A stretch of 64,000 bases of DNA. Source: JAWLHU01 sp049325315 (GTDB lineage: Bacteria; Bacillota; Sulfobacillia; Symbiobacteriales; Symbiobacteriaceae). Shown here in pieces: positions 25,568 through 33,257 of the stretch. The stretch covers positions 1 to 64,000 of the forward strand of contig JBMONB010000081.1 of NCBI GenBank assembly GCA_049325315.1. Reading direction: 5' to 3'. Each line of letters begins with the position of its first letter. Within the stretch, counting starts at the first letter, position 1. The notes under the pieces were generated by a model. It had not been told where the DNA came from and ran no database searches. It worked only from the letters and a program-made list of their open reading frames with translations. The position numbers were made by a program, and so were the translations under genes.

Positions 25568-26194
25568 ATGGCGCCACGTCCGAAAAACCCCCCGGCAGAC
25601 CGGCGGCAGGAGATCCTGAACGCCGCCCTGCAGATCTTTGCCCAGAAGGGGTACAACGCCACCACAAACGCCGACATCGCCCGGGAGGCGGGGGTGACCC
25701 CGGCGGCGCTCTACTACTACTTCGCGAGCAAAGAAGAGCTGTTCCGGGCGGCGGTCACCGACCTGCGGGGACAGTTTCAGCCGGCGATGGCGCTCTTCGA
25801 GGGGGAGGAGCTGCTGGAGATTCCCCCTGCGGAACTGATCCCCCAGGTGCTGCGCCACGTGATCGGGATTCTGTCCGAGGAGCGGAACAAGGCGATCCTC
25901 AAGATCATCATCGCCGAGGGTCCGCGGGATCCCTCGATTCTCGCCATCTGGCAGGAACAGATGGTCAGTGTGATCCGGCCGCTCTTTCCCTATCTAATCC
26001 ACCACATGCAGCAGGGGCGGATCAAGCCCATGGACCCGCGCCTCTTCTTCCTGCTGCTCCAGGGGCCGCTGATGGCGGTGGTGGTCACCCGGGACCTCCT
26101 GGGGCTCTCCCTGCTCCAGGATATTACCAACGAGATGCTGCTCGATGGCCTTCTGGGTACCACCCTGAGGGGGCTGCTGATCGAGACCGAGTAA
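25568..26194 (+). CDS. TetR-family transcriptional regulator
   Basis: 208 residues. The N-terminal helix-turn-helix is typical (ILNAALQIFAQKGYNATTNA, DIAREAGVTPAALYYYFASK). The C-terminal ligand domain is not assigned. It is followed 13 bases later by an ABC-2 exporter set, so it most likely represses that operon and is released by an exported compound. The arrangement recalls CecR upstream of ybhFSR in enterobacteria, though no HlyD-type adaptor is present. ATG 25568 is the start, with AGAGGTG upstream. Confidence 0.9.
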   Translation: MAPRPKNPPADRRQEILNAALQIFAQKGYNATTNADIAREAGVTPAALYYYFASKEELFRAAVTDLRGQFQPAMALFEGEELLEIPPAELIPQVLRHVIGILSEERNKAILKIIIAEGPRDPSILAIWQEQMVSVIRPLFPYLIHHMQQGRIKPMDPRLFFLLLQGPLMAVVVTRDLLGLSLLQDITNEMLLDGLLGTTLRGLLIETE

Positions 26195-26207
26195 GGAGGA
26201 GTGAAGG

Positions 26208-27467
26208 ATGCTCCAGCGGATACTGGCCCTGGCCCAGAAGGAGTTGATCCAGATCCGGCGGGATAAGCGGAACCTGGCGATGATGCTGGGGATTCCGGTG
26301 CTCTGGCTGCTCCTCTTCGGGTACGCCTTCACCTTTGACATCAACGAGGTCACCGTGGCGGTGGTCGATCAGAGCGGTACGGAGACCGGGGCGCGGGTGG
26401 CGAGGGCGTTCGGGGAGTATGAGCGCTTTCGGGCGGTCGATCTTTCTGAAGCGACGGAGCAGGGGATCTACGACGCCATCCACCGGGACCAGGTGAAGAT
26501 GGCGGTCTTTCTCCCCGCTGGCTTCGGCCAGGCGGAGAGCGAGGTCCAGATGAAGGTGCTGATCGACGGTTCCGACCTGTTCGCCTCGCAGACCGGCGCC
26601 CGGCTGATCGCCCGGGCGATGGAGCCGGTGCAGGCCGAGGTGCGGGTGGAGTCCGCCGAGCGGTTCAAGGAGGCGCTGGCCGCCCAGCTGAAGGCGCACG
26701 GCGAGGCGCGGGCGAAGGCGCTGGTGGAGCAGGCTCCCCCGCAGCTGAAGAGCCAGGTCGCCCAGATGGCCGCCGCCGCTCAGGCCCCGGTGGAGCCGCT
26801 GGAGCTGGGCGCCGTCGCCCCGCCGGCCATGACTATGGACCTGCAGATCCTCTACAACCCGGACCTGAAGTCGGCGCCGGTAATGATCCCGGGCCTGCTG
26901 GGCATGGTGGTGATGTTCATGACCACCCTGATGACCGCCATGGGCGTGGTGCGGGAGCGGGAACACGGCACCATGGAACAGCTGGTGGTCACGCCGATCC
27001 GCCCCGTGGAGCTGATGCTGGGCAAGATCATCCCGTACTTCTTCGTGGGCTGCTTCGACTTCGCCCTGGTCTACTTCGCCGGGGTCTACCTCTTCGATTT
27101 GCAGTTCGCGGGAAGCCTGCCGCTTTTCATGGCGCTCAGCCTCCTGCTGGTCTTCACCACCCTGGGGCTGGGGCTGCTGCTCTCGACGGTGGCCCAGAAC
27201 CAGCAGCAGGCGATGCAGCTGGCGATGATGGTCGTGATGCCCCAGGTGCTGGTCTCGGGCATGATCTTCCCGCTCTCCTCGCTGCCGAAGGTGATCCAGT
27301 ACATCGCCTACGGCCTGCCCTTTACCCACTATGTGCCCATCGCCCGGGGGATGTTTATCAAGGGGCAGGGGCTGGACCTGCTCTGGGTGCCGGCCCTGGT
27401 GCTGGCCGTCTACGCCGTGGCGGTGGTGGCGCTGGCCTCGGCCCGGTTCCGCAAGCGGCTGGGTTAG
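26208..27467 (+). CDS. ABC-2 type exporter permease
   Basis: 419 residues. One N-terminal membrane helix (about 24-42), an extracellular domain of about 180 residues rich in helix, then five membrane segments at about 215-405, ending in a basic tail. This matches YbhS/YhhJ-type ABC2_membrane_3 permeases (VMFMTTLMTAMGVVREREHG, then TMEQLVVTPIRPVELMLGK). ATG 26208 follows AAGGAGGAG. Its partners are the two ATPases encoded next. Export of a hydrophobic or toxic compound is inferred from the TetR neighbour. Confidence 0.88.
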   Translation: MLQRILALAQKELIQIRRDKRNLAMMLGIPVLWLLLFGYAFTFDINEVTVAVVDQSGTETGARVARAFGEYERFRAVDLSEATEQGIYDAIHRDQVKMAVFLPAGFGQAESEVQMKVLIDGSDLFASQTGARLIARAMEPVQAEVRVESAERFKEALAAQLKAHGEARAKALVEQAPPQLKSQVAQMAAAAQAPVEPLELGAVAPPAMTMDLQILYNPDLKSAPVMIPGLLGMVVMFMTTLMTAMGVVREREHGTMEQLVVTPIRPVELMLGKIIPYFFVGCFDFALVYFAGVYLFDLQFAGSLPLFMALSLLLVFTTLGLGLLLSTVAQNQQQAMQLAMMVVMPQVLVSGMIFPLSSLPKVIQYIAYGLPFTHYVPIARGMFIKGQGLDLLWVPALVLAVYAVAVVALASARFRKRLG

Positions 27468-27479
27468 GGGGTGCATCCC

Positions 27480-28370
27480 ATGAGACCGGCGATCGCACTG
27501 ATCGGCGTTTCCAGGCGCTTCGGTGAGGTTGAGGCAGTGACGGGAATCGACCTGGCGGTCCATCCGGGGGAGCTGGCGGCCCTGGTGGGCCCCGACGGGG
27601 CGGGCAAGACGACCGTGGCCCGGCTGGCGGCGGGGGCGCTGGCCCCATCGGCGGGCCGGGTGGAGCCCGAGTCACGGGGGCGGGTGGGCTACCTGACCGG
27701 CCGCTTCAGCCTCTACCCGGACCTGACGGTCTGGGAGAACCTGGCCTTCTTTGGCCGGGTCTACGCCATGTCCCGCGCCGACCTGGAGCAGGAGGGGAGA
27801 CGGCTGCTCCAGTGGGTGGGGCTGCTGCCCTTCCGGGACCGGCTGGCGGGCCAGCTCTCGGGGGGCATGCGCCAGAAGCTGGCGCTGGCCTGCGCCGTGG
27901 TTCATCATCCACCGACGTTGATCCTCGACGAGCCCACTACCGCCGTGGACCCGGTGGCCCGGGCCGACTTCTGGCAGCTGCTGCGGCAGCAGGCGCGGGA
28001 GGGGCGGGCGGTGCTGGTGACCACCCCGTACCTCGATGAGGCGGGCTACTGCGACCGGGTGGGGCTGCTCCACCGGGGGCGGCTGCTGGCGGTGGATACC
28101 GCCGCGGCCCTGACCGACAGGCTGCCGTACCGCATGGCGATGCTGAGCGGCGGGGAGGGGCGTGGCGGACGGGCAGCGCTGCTGGCGGCTGCTGAGGCGC
28201 TGCCGGGGGTGGTCTGGACCCAGCCGCTGGGCACGGGGGTCCGGGTCGCCCTGGAGCGGGGCGCTCCGCTGGCGGCGCCGGCGCCCTTCGCCCTGGCCGA
28301 GGCGGCGCCCCGGCTGGAGGATGCCTACCTCTGGCTCTCCGACTATGCAGCGGAGGTGATGCGGCGATGA
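27480..28370 (+). CDS. ABC exporter ATP-binding protein, first of two
   Basis: 296 residues. Walker A GPDGAGKTTVARL, signature LSGGMRQKLALA, Walker B LILDEPTTAVDP and the switch region are all present; the H-loop His is replaced (VTTPYLDEAGYC has Pro where LTTH is usual). That change suggests this half may hydrolyse ATP poorly, as in the first half of fused YbhF-type ATPases. ATG 27480 is chosen over GTG 27471. It overlaps the next ATPase by four bases. Confidence 0.88.
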   Translation: MRPAIALIGVSRRFGEVEAVTGIDLAVHPGELAALVGPDGAGKTTVARLAAGALAPSAGRVEPESRGRVGYLTGRFSLYPDLTVWENLAFFGRVYAMSRADLEQEGRRLLQWVGLLPFRDRLAGQLSGGMRQKLALACAVVHHPPTLILDEPTTAVDPVARADFWQLLRQQAREGRAVLVTTPYLDEAGYCDRVGLLHRGRLLAVDTAAALTDRLPYRMAMLSGGEGRGGRAALLAAAEALPGVVWTQPLGTGVRVALERGAPLAAPAPFALAEAAPRLEDAYLWLSDYAAEVMRR

Positions 28371-29113
28371 CCGAGGCCATTGAGACCCGGGAGCTGACCC
28401 GGCGCTTCGGCTCCTTCACGGCGGTCTCCCGGGTCTCCCTCCGGGTGGCAGAGGGAACGGTGATGGGGCTGCTGGGCCCCAACGGGGCGGGCAAGACGAC
28501 GCTGATCCGGCTCCTGCTGGGGCTGTTGGCGCCCTCGGAGGGCGACGGGTTCGTGCTGGGGCACGACCTGCGGCGGGAGGCGGAGGCGATTCGGCGCAAG
28601 GCGGGCTACATGTCGCAGCGCTTCAGCCTCTACAACGACCTGACGGTGGCTGAGAATCTCAGCTTCTATGGCCGGATCTACGGCCTGAAGGGCGACGACC
28701 TGGCGGACCGGCGGGCGGAGCTGCTGGCCTGGGCGGGCCTGGAGCCCCAGCAGGGGGCGATGGCCGGGGAGCTGTCCGGCGGGCTGCGCCAGCGGCTGGC
28801 CTTCGCCTGCGCCATCTTGCACCGGCCGCCGCTGCTCCTGCTCGACGAGCCCACATCGGGCGTCGATGCGGTCTCCCGCCGCCGGTTCTGGGACCTCATC
28901 TACAGCCTGGCCGACCAGGGGACCACGGTGCTGGTCACCACCCACTACATGGACGAGGCGGAGTACTGCGACCGGCTGGGAATGATCCTGGCCGGGCGGC
29001 TGGTGGCCGCCGGCACCCCGGGGGAGCTGCGGGCGGAGTACGGCGGCGGCGGGGGGCTCGACCAGGTCTTTGTCAACCTGGCCACAGCGGGCCCGCCCCG
29101 TGCCAACCCTTGA
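28367..29113 (+). CDS. ABC exporter ATP-binding protein, second of two
   Basis: 248 residues, with a full canonical set: Walker A GPNGAGKTTLIRLLLG, Q-loop YMSQRFSLYNDLT, signature LSGGLRQRLAFA, Walker B LLLLDEPTSGVD and H-loop VTTHYMDEAEYC. With the previous gene it corresponds to the two halves of YbhF-like fused ATPases, here as separate proteins. The ATG overlaps the preceding stop (ATGA), so expression is coupled. The hflX promoter begins at the end of this gene. Confidence 0.92.
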   Translation: MTEAIETRELTRRFGSFTAVSRVSLRVAEGTVMGLLGPNGAGKTTLIRLLLGLLAPSEGDGFVLGHDLRREAEAIRRKAGYMSQRFSLYNDLTVAENLSFYGRIYGLKGDDLADRRAELLAWAGLEPQQGAMAGELSGGLRQRLAFACAILHRPPLLLLDEPTSGVDAVSRRRFWDLIYSLADQGTTVLVTTHYMDEAEYCDRLGMILAGRLVAAGTPGELRAEYGGGGGLDQVFVNLATAGPPRANP

Positions 29114-29139
29114 CAGAGGGAGCGTGCAAGGGCTAGAAT
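29110..29139 (+). promoter_or_regulatory. SigA-type promoter of the hflX leader
   Basis: TTGACA at 29110-29115 and TAGAAT at 29134-29139, spacing 18. It overlaps the last codons of the upstream ATPase gene. Transcription should begin near 29146, giving a leader of about 250 bases before hflX. Confidence 0.8.
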
Positions 29140-29172
29140 GAAGAAGATTTCTGAGAGAGAGGGGTATCTGCC

Positions 29173-29232
29173 GTGATCAAGCTGTGGATCGGTCATTGCA
29201 TGAATATGCCCTCTCAGGACCGTGCACGGTAA
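29173..29232 (+). CDS. 19-residue leader peptide ORF upstream of hflX
   Basis: GTG start, 19 codons, TAA stop: MIKLWIGHCMNMPSQDRAR. The ribosome binding site GAGAGGGG lies eight bases upstream, as good as for real genes in this window. The ORF sits between a strong promoter and a strong intrinsic terminator that begins 24 bases after its stop, with hflX beyond. CAGGACC near its end could pair, with one mismatch, with GGCCCTG in the terminator stem and act as antiterminator. This layout is that of a ribosome-mediated attenuator. Published work on Listeria hflX-type genes describes similar leader control. The peptide itself is not expected to have a function. Confidence 0.6.
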   Translation: MIKLWIGHCMNMPSQDRAR

Positions 29233-29256
29233 CGAGCGCGCCATCGTTGGCAGTTC

Positions 29257-29290
29257 GGCCGCGGCCCTGGCAGGGCCGCGGCCTTTTTGT
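29257..29290 (+). terminator. Intrinsic terminator inside the hflX leader
   Basis: GGCCGCGGCCC, loop TGGCA, GGGCCGCGGCC, then TTTTTGT. A very stable perfect stem with a T run. It lies upstream of hflX and downstream of the promoter and leader ORF, so it should truncate most hflX transcripts unless relieved. Confidence 0.88.
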
Positions 29291-29395
29291 GCGCTTTTTC
29301 GGGGCGCGCCGCGGCCTCCTGCCGGGCAGGGACCTGAGAGCTGATCCGGACCCTTGCCTGCACACCCTGCGCCTAAGATAGGAGGACGCTACTTG

Positions 29396-30673
29396 ATGCA
29401 CGAGACCCATCCACATAATGATCGCCGGCAGCGGGCTTTTCTCGTTGCGGTTGACCTGCCCGACCGCCTCTCGGGGGGCTGGTCGGCGGAGGAGTCGCTG
29501 GACGAGTTGGAGCGGCTGGTGGATACCGCCGGCGGCGTGGCCGTGGGGCGGACGATCCAGGCCAAGAACAAGCCCGAGGTGGCGACCTACATCGGTTCGG
29601 GCAAGGCTGAAGAGGTGGAGACGCTCCGCCGCGCCATGGAGTTTGACATGGTGGTCTTCGATTGTGAGCTTTCGCCGGTGCAGCAGCGGAACCTGGAGGA
29701 GATCATCGACTGCCAGGTCCTCGACCGCACCGCTGTGATTCTGGATATCTTCGCCCAGCGGGCCCGGACCCGGGAGGCGATGCTCCAGGTGGAGCTGGCG
29801 CAGCTGAACTACCGGCTGCCGCGCCTGACCGGCAAGGGCGCCGAGCTCTCCCGCCTGGGCGGCGGCATTGGCACCCGGGGCCCCGGCGAGACCAAGCTGG
29901 AGGTCGACCGCCGGCGGATCCGGGAGCGGATCAGCGCCGTGAAGCACGACCTGGATGAGATCAAGGCGCACCGGCAGCGGCTGCGGAGCGACCGGGCGCG
30001 GGGCGCCGTGCCGGTGGTGGCGCTGACCGGCTATACCAACGCGGGCAAGTCGACGCTGCACCGGGCGCTGGCGGCCTCCGATGTGCTGGCCGAGGACCGG
30101 CTCTTCGCCACCCTCGACGCCACCACCCGCCGGGTGGAGCCGGAGGAGGGCGAGCCCTACCTGCTGGTCGACACCGTCGGCTTCATTCACAACCTGCCCA
30201 CCTTCCTGGTGGCCGCCTTCCGCTCCACCCTGGAGGAGGTGAAGGAGGCGGACCTCCTGCTCCACGTGGTGGACGCCTCCCACGTAAAGCGGATGGAGCA
30301 GATGGAGACGGTGCAGCAGGTCCTCGACGAGCTGGGCGCCGGCGACCGGCCGATGCTGGTGGTCTACAACAAGGCCGACCAGGTGGAGCCGGGCGACCTG
30401 GAGCACCTGGTGCGCCACACGCCGGGCTCGGTGGCGGTGGCCGCCGCCCTGCGGCAGAACCTGGACGGCTTGCAGCAGGCGATTCAGCAGGCGCTCTCCG
30501 CCCGGCGGGAGGTGCTGGAGGTGCTGATCCCCTATGCCAAGTCCTCCTGGGCCTCCTGGGCCCACCAGCGGGGCCGGATCTTGGTAGAGGAGCACCGCGA
30601 GGACGGCACCTACCTGAAGGTGGAGCTGGAGCGGGCGCTGGCGGGCAAGCTGAGGGCGGGGCTGGAGCGGTGA
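29396..30673 (+). CDS. hflX: Ribosome-associated GTPase HflX
   Basis: 425 residues. The N-terminal HflX domain contains GSGKAEEVE, FDCELSPVQQRNLEE and the glycine-rich RLGGGIGTRGPGETKLEVDR. The G domain follows at about 195-365 with GYTNAGKSTL (G1), DTVGFIHNLP (G3) and NKAD (G4). HflX splits stalled or stress-damaged 70S ribosomes and some homologues give resistance to ribosome-targeting antibiotics. ATG 29396 lies ten bases after GGAGG; the adjacent TTG 29393 is also possible. Expression is probably gated by the leader attenuator upstream. A terminator follows. Confidence 0.95.
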   Translation: MHETHPHNDRRQRAFLVAVDLPDRLSGGWSAEESLDELERLVDTAGGVAVGRTIQAKNKPEVATYIGSGKAEEVETLRRAMEFDMVVFDCELSPVQQRNLEEIIDCQVLDRTAVILDIFAQRARTREAMLQVELAQLNYRLPRLTGKGAELSRLGGGIGTRGPGETKLEVDRRRIRERISAVKHDLDEIKAHRQRLRSDRARGAVPVVALTGYTNAGKSTLHRALAASDVLAEDRLFATLDATTRRVEPEEGEPYLLVDTVGFIHNLPTFLVAAFRSTLEEVKEADLLLHVVDASHVKRMEQMETVQQVLDELGAGDRPMLVVYNKADQVEPGDLEHLVRHTPGSVAVAAALRQNLDGLQQAIQQALSARREVLEVLIPYAKSSWASWAHQRGRILVEEHREDGTYLKVELERALAGKLRAGLER

Positions 30674-30688
30674 TCGGGGCGCCGGACT

Positions 30689-30728
30689 GAGTCGGAGCGG
30701 GACTACCCCTGCTCCGGCTCCCTTTTTT
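30689..30728 (+). terminator. Rho-independent terminator after hflX
   Basis: GAG-CGGAGC-GGG and CCC-GCTCCG-CTC form a GC-rich stem with small bulges, followed by CCTTTTTTCG. Confidence 0.8.
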
Positions 30729-30784
30729 CGCCGGTCACCGCCAGCATCACACCGCTGCGCAGGCCGTGACCAGACGGGCCCTGG

Positions 30785-30815
30785 CGAATGCTGGTCGAAA
30801 GGACCGGGCAATGTA
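30785..30815 (+). promoter_or_regulatory. Possible forespore (SigG-like) promoter of the ger operon
   Basis: CGAATG at 30785-30790 and CAATGTA at 30809-30815, spacing 18, loosely match the SigG pattern (GAATA then CATxxTA). Germination receptor operons are normally forespore-expressed. The match is partial. Confidence 0.3.
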
Positions 30816-30856
30816 AACAGGTAGTGGAGACTGGCACACCGTGAGGTGATTCGACT

Positions 30857-32167
30857 CTGACAGCGTCCATTCCGCCGCAAGGAGCCGGCTTTCGCCAACT
30901 GGTTCACGCGGTCTTTCCCGATCTGGAGCGGGCGGGTGTGACCCTGCGTGAGTTGACACCCCCGGGAGGGCCGTTGGTTACCCTCGCCTTTCTGCCGGAG
31001 CTGTTGGGGCGCGGCGACCTTCAGAGGCTGGTGCTGACCCCCCTGGCGGCCGGGCTGCCCGATGCCGGCCCCGCTGAGCTGGCCCGTACGACGCAGTTCC
31101 CAGCCACCTGTCTGGAGGTGGCCGGAGACCGGGCCGTCCTGGAGAAGGGGCTGCTGGCCGGGAAGATCGCCCTGCACGTGGAGGGGCGCCCCGGGGCGCT
31201 CCTGCTGGGTTCCGACCGGGTGACCAGCTCCCTGGACGCCTTCGGCAGCGACCTGGGGACCAATCTGGCGCTGCTCCGCCGGTGCGTCAGCTCTCCGGCG
31301 CTCTTCGTCGAGCGCATCGCCGGGGAGGGCGGGGCTGTGAACGCTCTGGCCTACCTTCAGGAGACCGCCTCACCGGGCCACGTGGCGGCGGCCAGGGGGT
31401 GGGCCACCACCCTGGGGACCCAGCCGTCCCGCATCCCCTGGTGGCGGGTGCTGGCCCAGCCCCTCCTCCTGCCCATGACCCTTCCCTGCTCCACCCCGGT
31501 CGCCCTGGCCGATCACCTGCGGCAGGGGTACGTGGCGGTCCTGGTCGATCACCGTGATGAGGCGATGGTGGGGCCGCTCACGCTGGATGTGCTCTTTTCC
31601 AGCTCGCATGATGTCGCCCTCCCCCAGAGCGTGCGGCGGCTTCTGACCTGGCCGCGTGTGGCGGCCGCGATCCTGGCGATGACCCTGGCGTCCGGGTTCG
31701 TGGCGATCACCGCCTATCACCATTCGCTCCTGCCCGCCCCGTTCCTGATCGCCCTGGCGTCGGGGCGGGGAAACCTGCCCTTTCCCATTGTGGTCGAGAT
31801 CGTGCTGGTGGGGCTGATCGGCGAGGGGTTCCACGCCGCCGCCCTGCGCATCGCCGGACAGCGCTGGGGGATCCTGGCCTCCCTGGGTACAGCCCTGGTC
31901 ACCCTGACCGCCCTGGCCGCCGGTGTGCTGGCGCCTGTGCCCGTGGTGGTCGGCAACCTCTCGGACGTCGCAGTACATCTTGCACCGAACCAGACGCTTG
32001 CCCGCCTGCTCCGCCTCTGGCGCTTTCTCTTCACGGCGGCGGCGGTGGGGCTGGGCCTCTTCGGCATGGCCCTGCTCTTCTTCGGACTCATGGTGCACCT
32101 GGCCCATGCAGAGCCCTTCGGTCATCCGGCACGAATTCCGCTGAGGGGGCGATCGCTTGAAGGCTGA
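30857..32167 (+). CDS. gerKA: GerA-family germinant receptor A subunit
   Basis: Spore germination receptor A subunit, resembling GerKA/GerAA. From CTG 30857 it has 436 residues, shorter than the usual ~480-540. The N-terminal soluble part contains GSDRVTSSLDAFGSDLGTNL and RRLLTWPRVAAAILAM; about five membrane helices follow (about 275-415). The conventional start would be GTG 30938, but the frame is open further up with protein-like sequence (FRQLVHAVFPDLERAGV). CTG 30857 lies six bases after GAGGTGAT, a near-perfect ribosome binding site, so I prefer this rare start. It overlaps the B subunit gene by 11 bases. Confidence 0.85.
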   Translation: MTASIPPQGAGFRQLVHAVFPDLERAGVTLRELTPPGGPLVTLAFLPELLGRGDLQRLVLTPLAAGLPDAGPAELARTTQFPATCLEVAGDRAVLEKGLLAGKIALHVEGRPGALLLGSDRVTSSLDAFGSDLGTNLALLRRCVSSPALFVERIAGEGGAVNALAYLQETASPGHVAAARGWATTLGTQPSRIPWWRVLAQPLLLPMTLPCSTPVALADHLRQGYVAVLVDHRDEAMVGPLTLDVLFSSSHDVALPQSVRRLLTWPRVAAAILAMTLASGFVAITAYHHSLLPAPFLIALASGRGNLPFPIVVEIVLVGLIGEGFHAAALRIAGQRWGILASLGTALVTLTALAAGVLAPVPVVVGNLSDVAVHLAPNQTLARLLRLWRFLFTAAAVGLGLFGMALLFFGLMVHLAHAEPFGHPARIPLRGRSLEG

Positions 32168-33257
32168 CCTGCAGGCCGATCGTGTGGCTCCCTACCAGGT
32201 CTGGACCGGGGTGGTCTCCGTTCTCTTGGTGATGACCTTTCACACCTTTCCCAGAGGGGTGGCGCTTTCGACCCTGACGGCAGCCCCCTGGATGATCCTG
32301 CTGGTGGGCGGGCTGACCCTGCTCCTCTTCTGGCCCGTGGCCGCAGCGCTGGCCCGGCGGCCGGGACATGGTCTGATCGACCTGGCCCTCGAGGCCGGCG
32401 GACGCCCGCTGGCCATTGCCGTGGCCGTGCTCCTCTGCGCCTTCGTCATCGGCGCCAGCGGCATGAGCGTGCGTCAGGTCTCAGAGATGGCGATCACCGC
32501 CACCTACCCGCATACGCCGCAGACCTGGATCATGTCGAGCCTGGTGTTGGCCGGTGCGCTGGGGGCGCACCTGCGGGTGCCGGCCCTGCTCTGGATCGGC
32601 ATGTCCTACTTCTGGCCCTCCCTCATTGCGATCCTCATCGTGGTGGTCGGCAACGTGGCCTGGGGGCAGTTTGCCAATATCACCCCCATCGCCGGGCCGG
32701 GGCTGCTGCCCCTGGCAGGTCAGGCGCTTCCGCTCACCTCCTACTTCGGGGAGCTGGTCTACCTTACCGTGATCGCCCCTTACCTCGGAAACGTCCGGCG
32801 CCTGGTCTCCGTTTCGGCGGGCGTTGTGGGTGTCACCGCCCTGGTGTGGGGGCTGGTGCTGCTGGTCTACCTGATGGTCTTTCCGCTTCCCTCCGGCCTG
32901 GCGGTGCCATTTCCGGTCTTCGAGATGACCCGGCTGGTGCAGGGAGGGCGCTTCCTGGAGCGGGCCGATGCGATCTGGCTGGTGCTCTGGACCTTCGGCA
33001 GCGCCGGACGGCTGGCCGGGGGGCTGCTCTTCGGGTCCCTGCTCTTCCGTGACGCCTTCCGGCTGCCCGACCACCGGCAGGCGGTACTGCCGCTGGCGAT
33101 GGCGGTGATGGCCTTGCGTCTCTACCCCAGCAACCAGAGTGGCGCGATCGCCTTGGACACCTTCCTGATTCGCCGGTGGGGCTTTTTGGCGACCTTTCTG
33201 GTGCCGGCTGTGGTGGCGCTGCTGGCACTGCGAAAGCGAGGTGGCCAGGGTGCGTAG
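32157..33257 (+). CDS. gerKB: GerA-family germinant receptor B subunit (permease-like)
   Basis: 366 residues with about ten membrane helices, of the endospore germination permease family (APC superfamily). The order A, B, C and overlapping stops are those of ger operons. Binding of the germinant probably occurs in this subunit; the ligand cannot be told from sequence. TTG 32157 is preceded by GAGGGGGCG. It overlaps gerKC by eight bases. Confidence 0.9.
   Translation: MKADLQADRVAPYQVWTGVVSVLLVMTFHTFPRGVALSTLTAAPWMILLVGGLTLLLFWPVAAALARRPGHGLIDLALEAGGRPLAIAVAVLLCAFVIGASGMSVRQVSEMAITATYPHTPQTWIMSSLVLAGALGAHLRVPALLWIGMSYFWPSLIAILIVVVGNVAWGQFANITPIAGPGLLPLAGQALPLTSYFGELVYLTVIAPYLGNVRRLVSVSAGVVGVTALVWGLVLLVYLMVFPLPSGLAVPFPVFEMTRLVQGGRFLERADAIWLVLWTFGSAGRLAGGLLFGSLLFRDAFRLPDHRQAVLPLAMAVMALRLYPSNQSGAIALDTFLIRRWGFLATFLVPAVVALLALRKRGGQGA

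Noticed and set aside
29177..31177. 666-codon minus-strand frame over hflX
   Set aside because: Antisense shadow of hflX; it crosses the hflX terminator and contains no protein family pattern.
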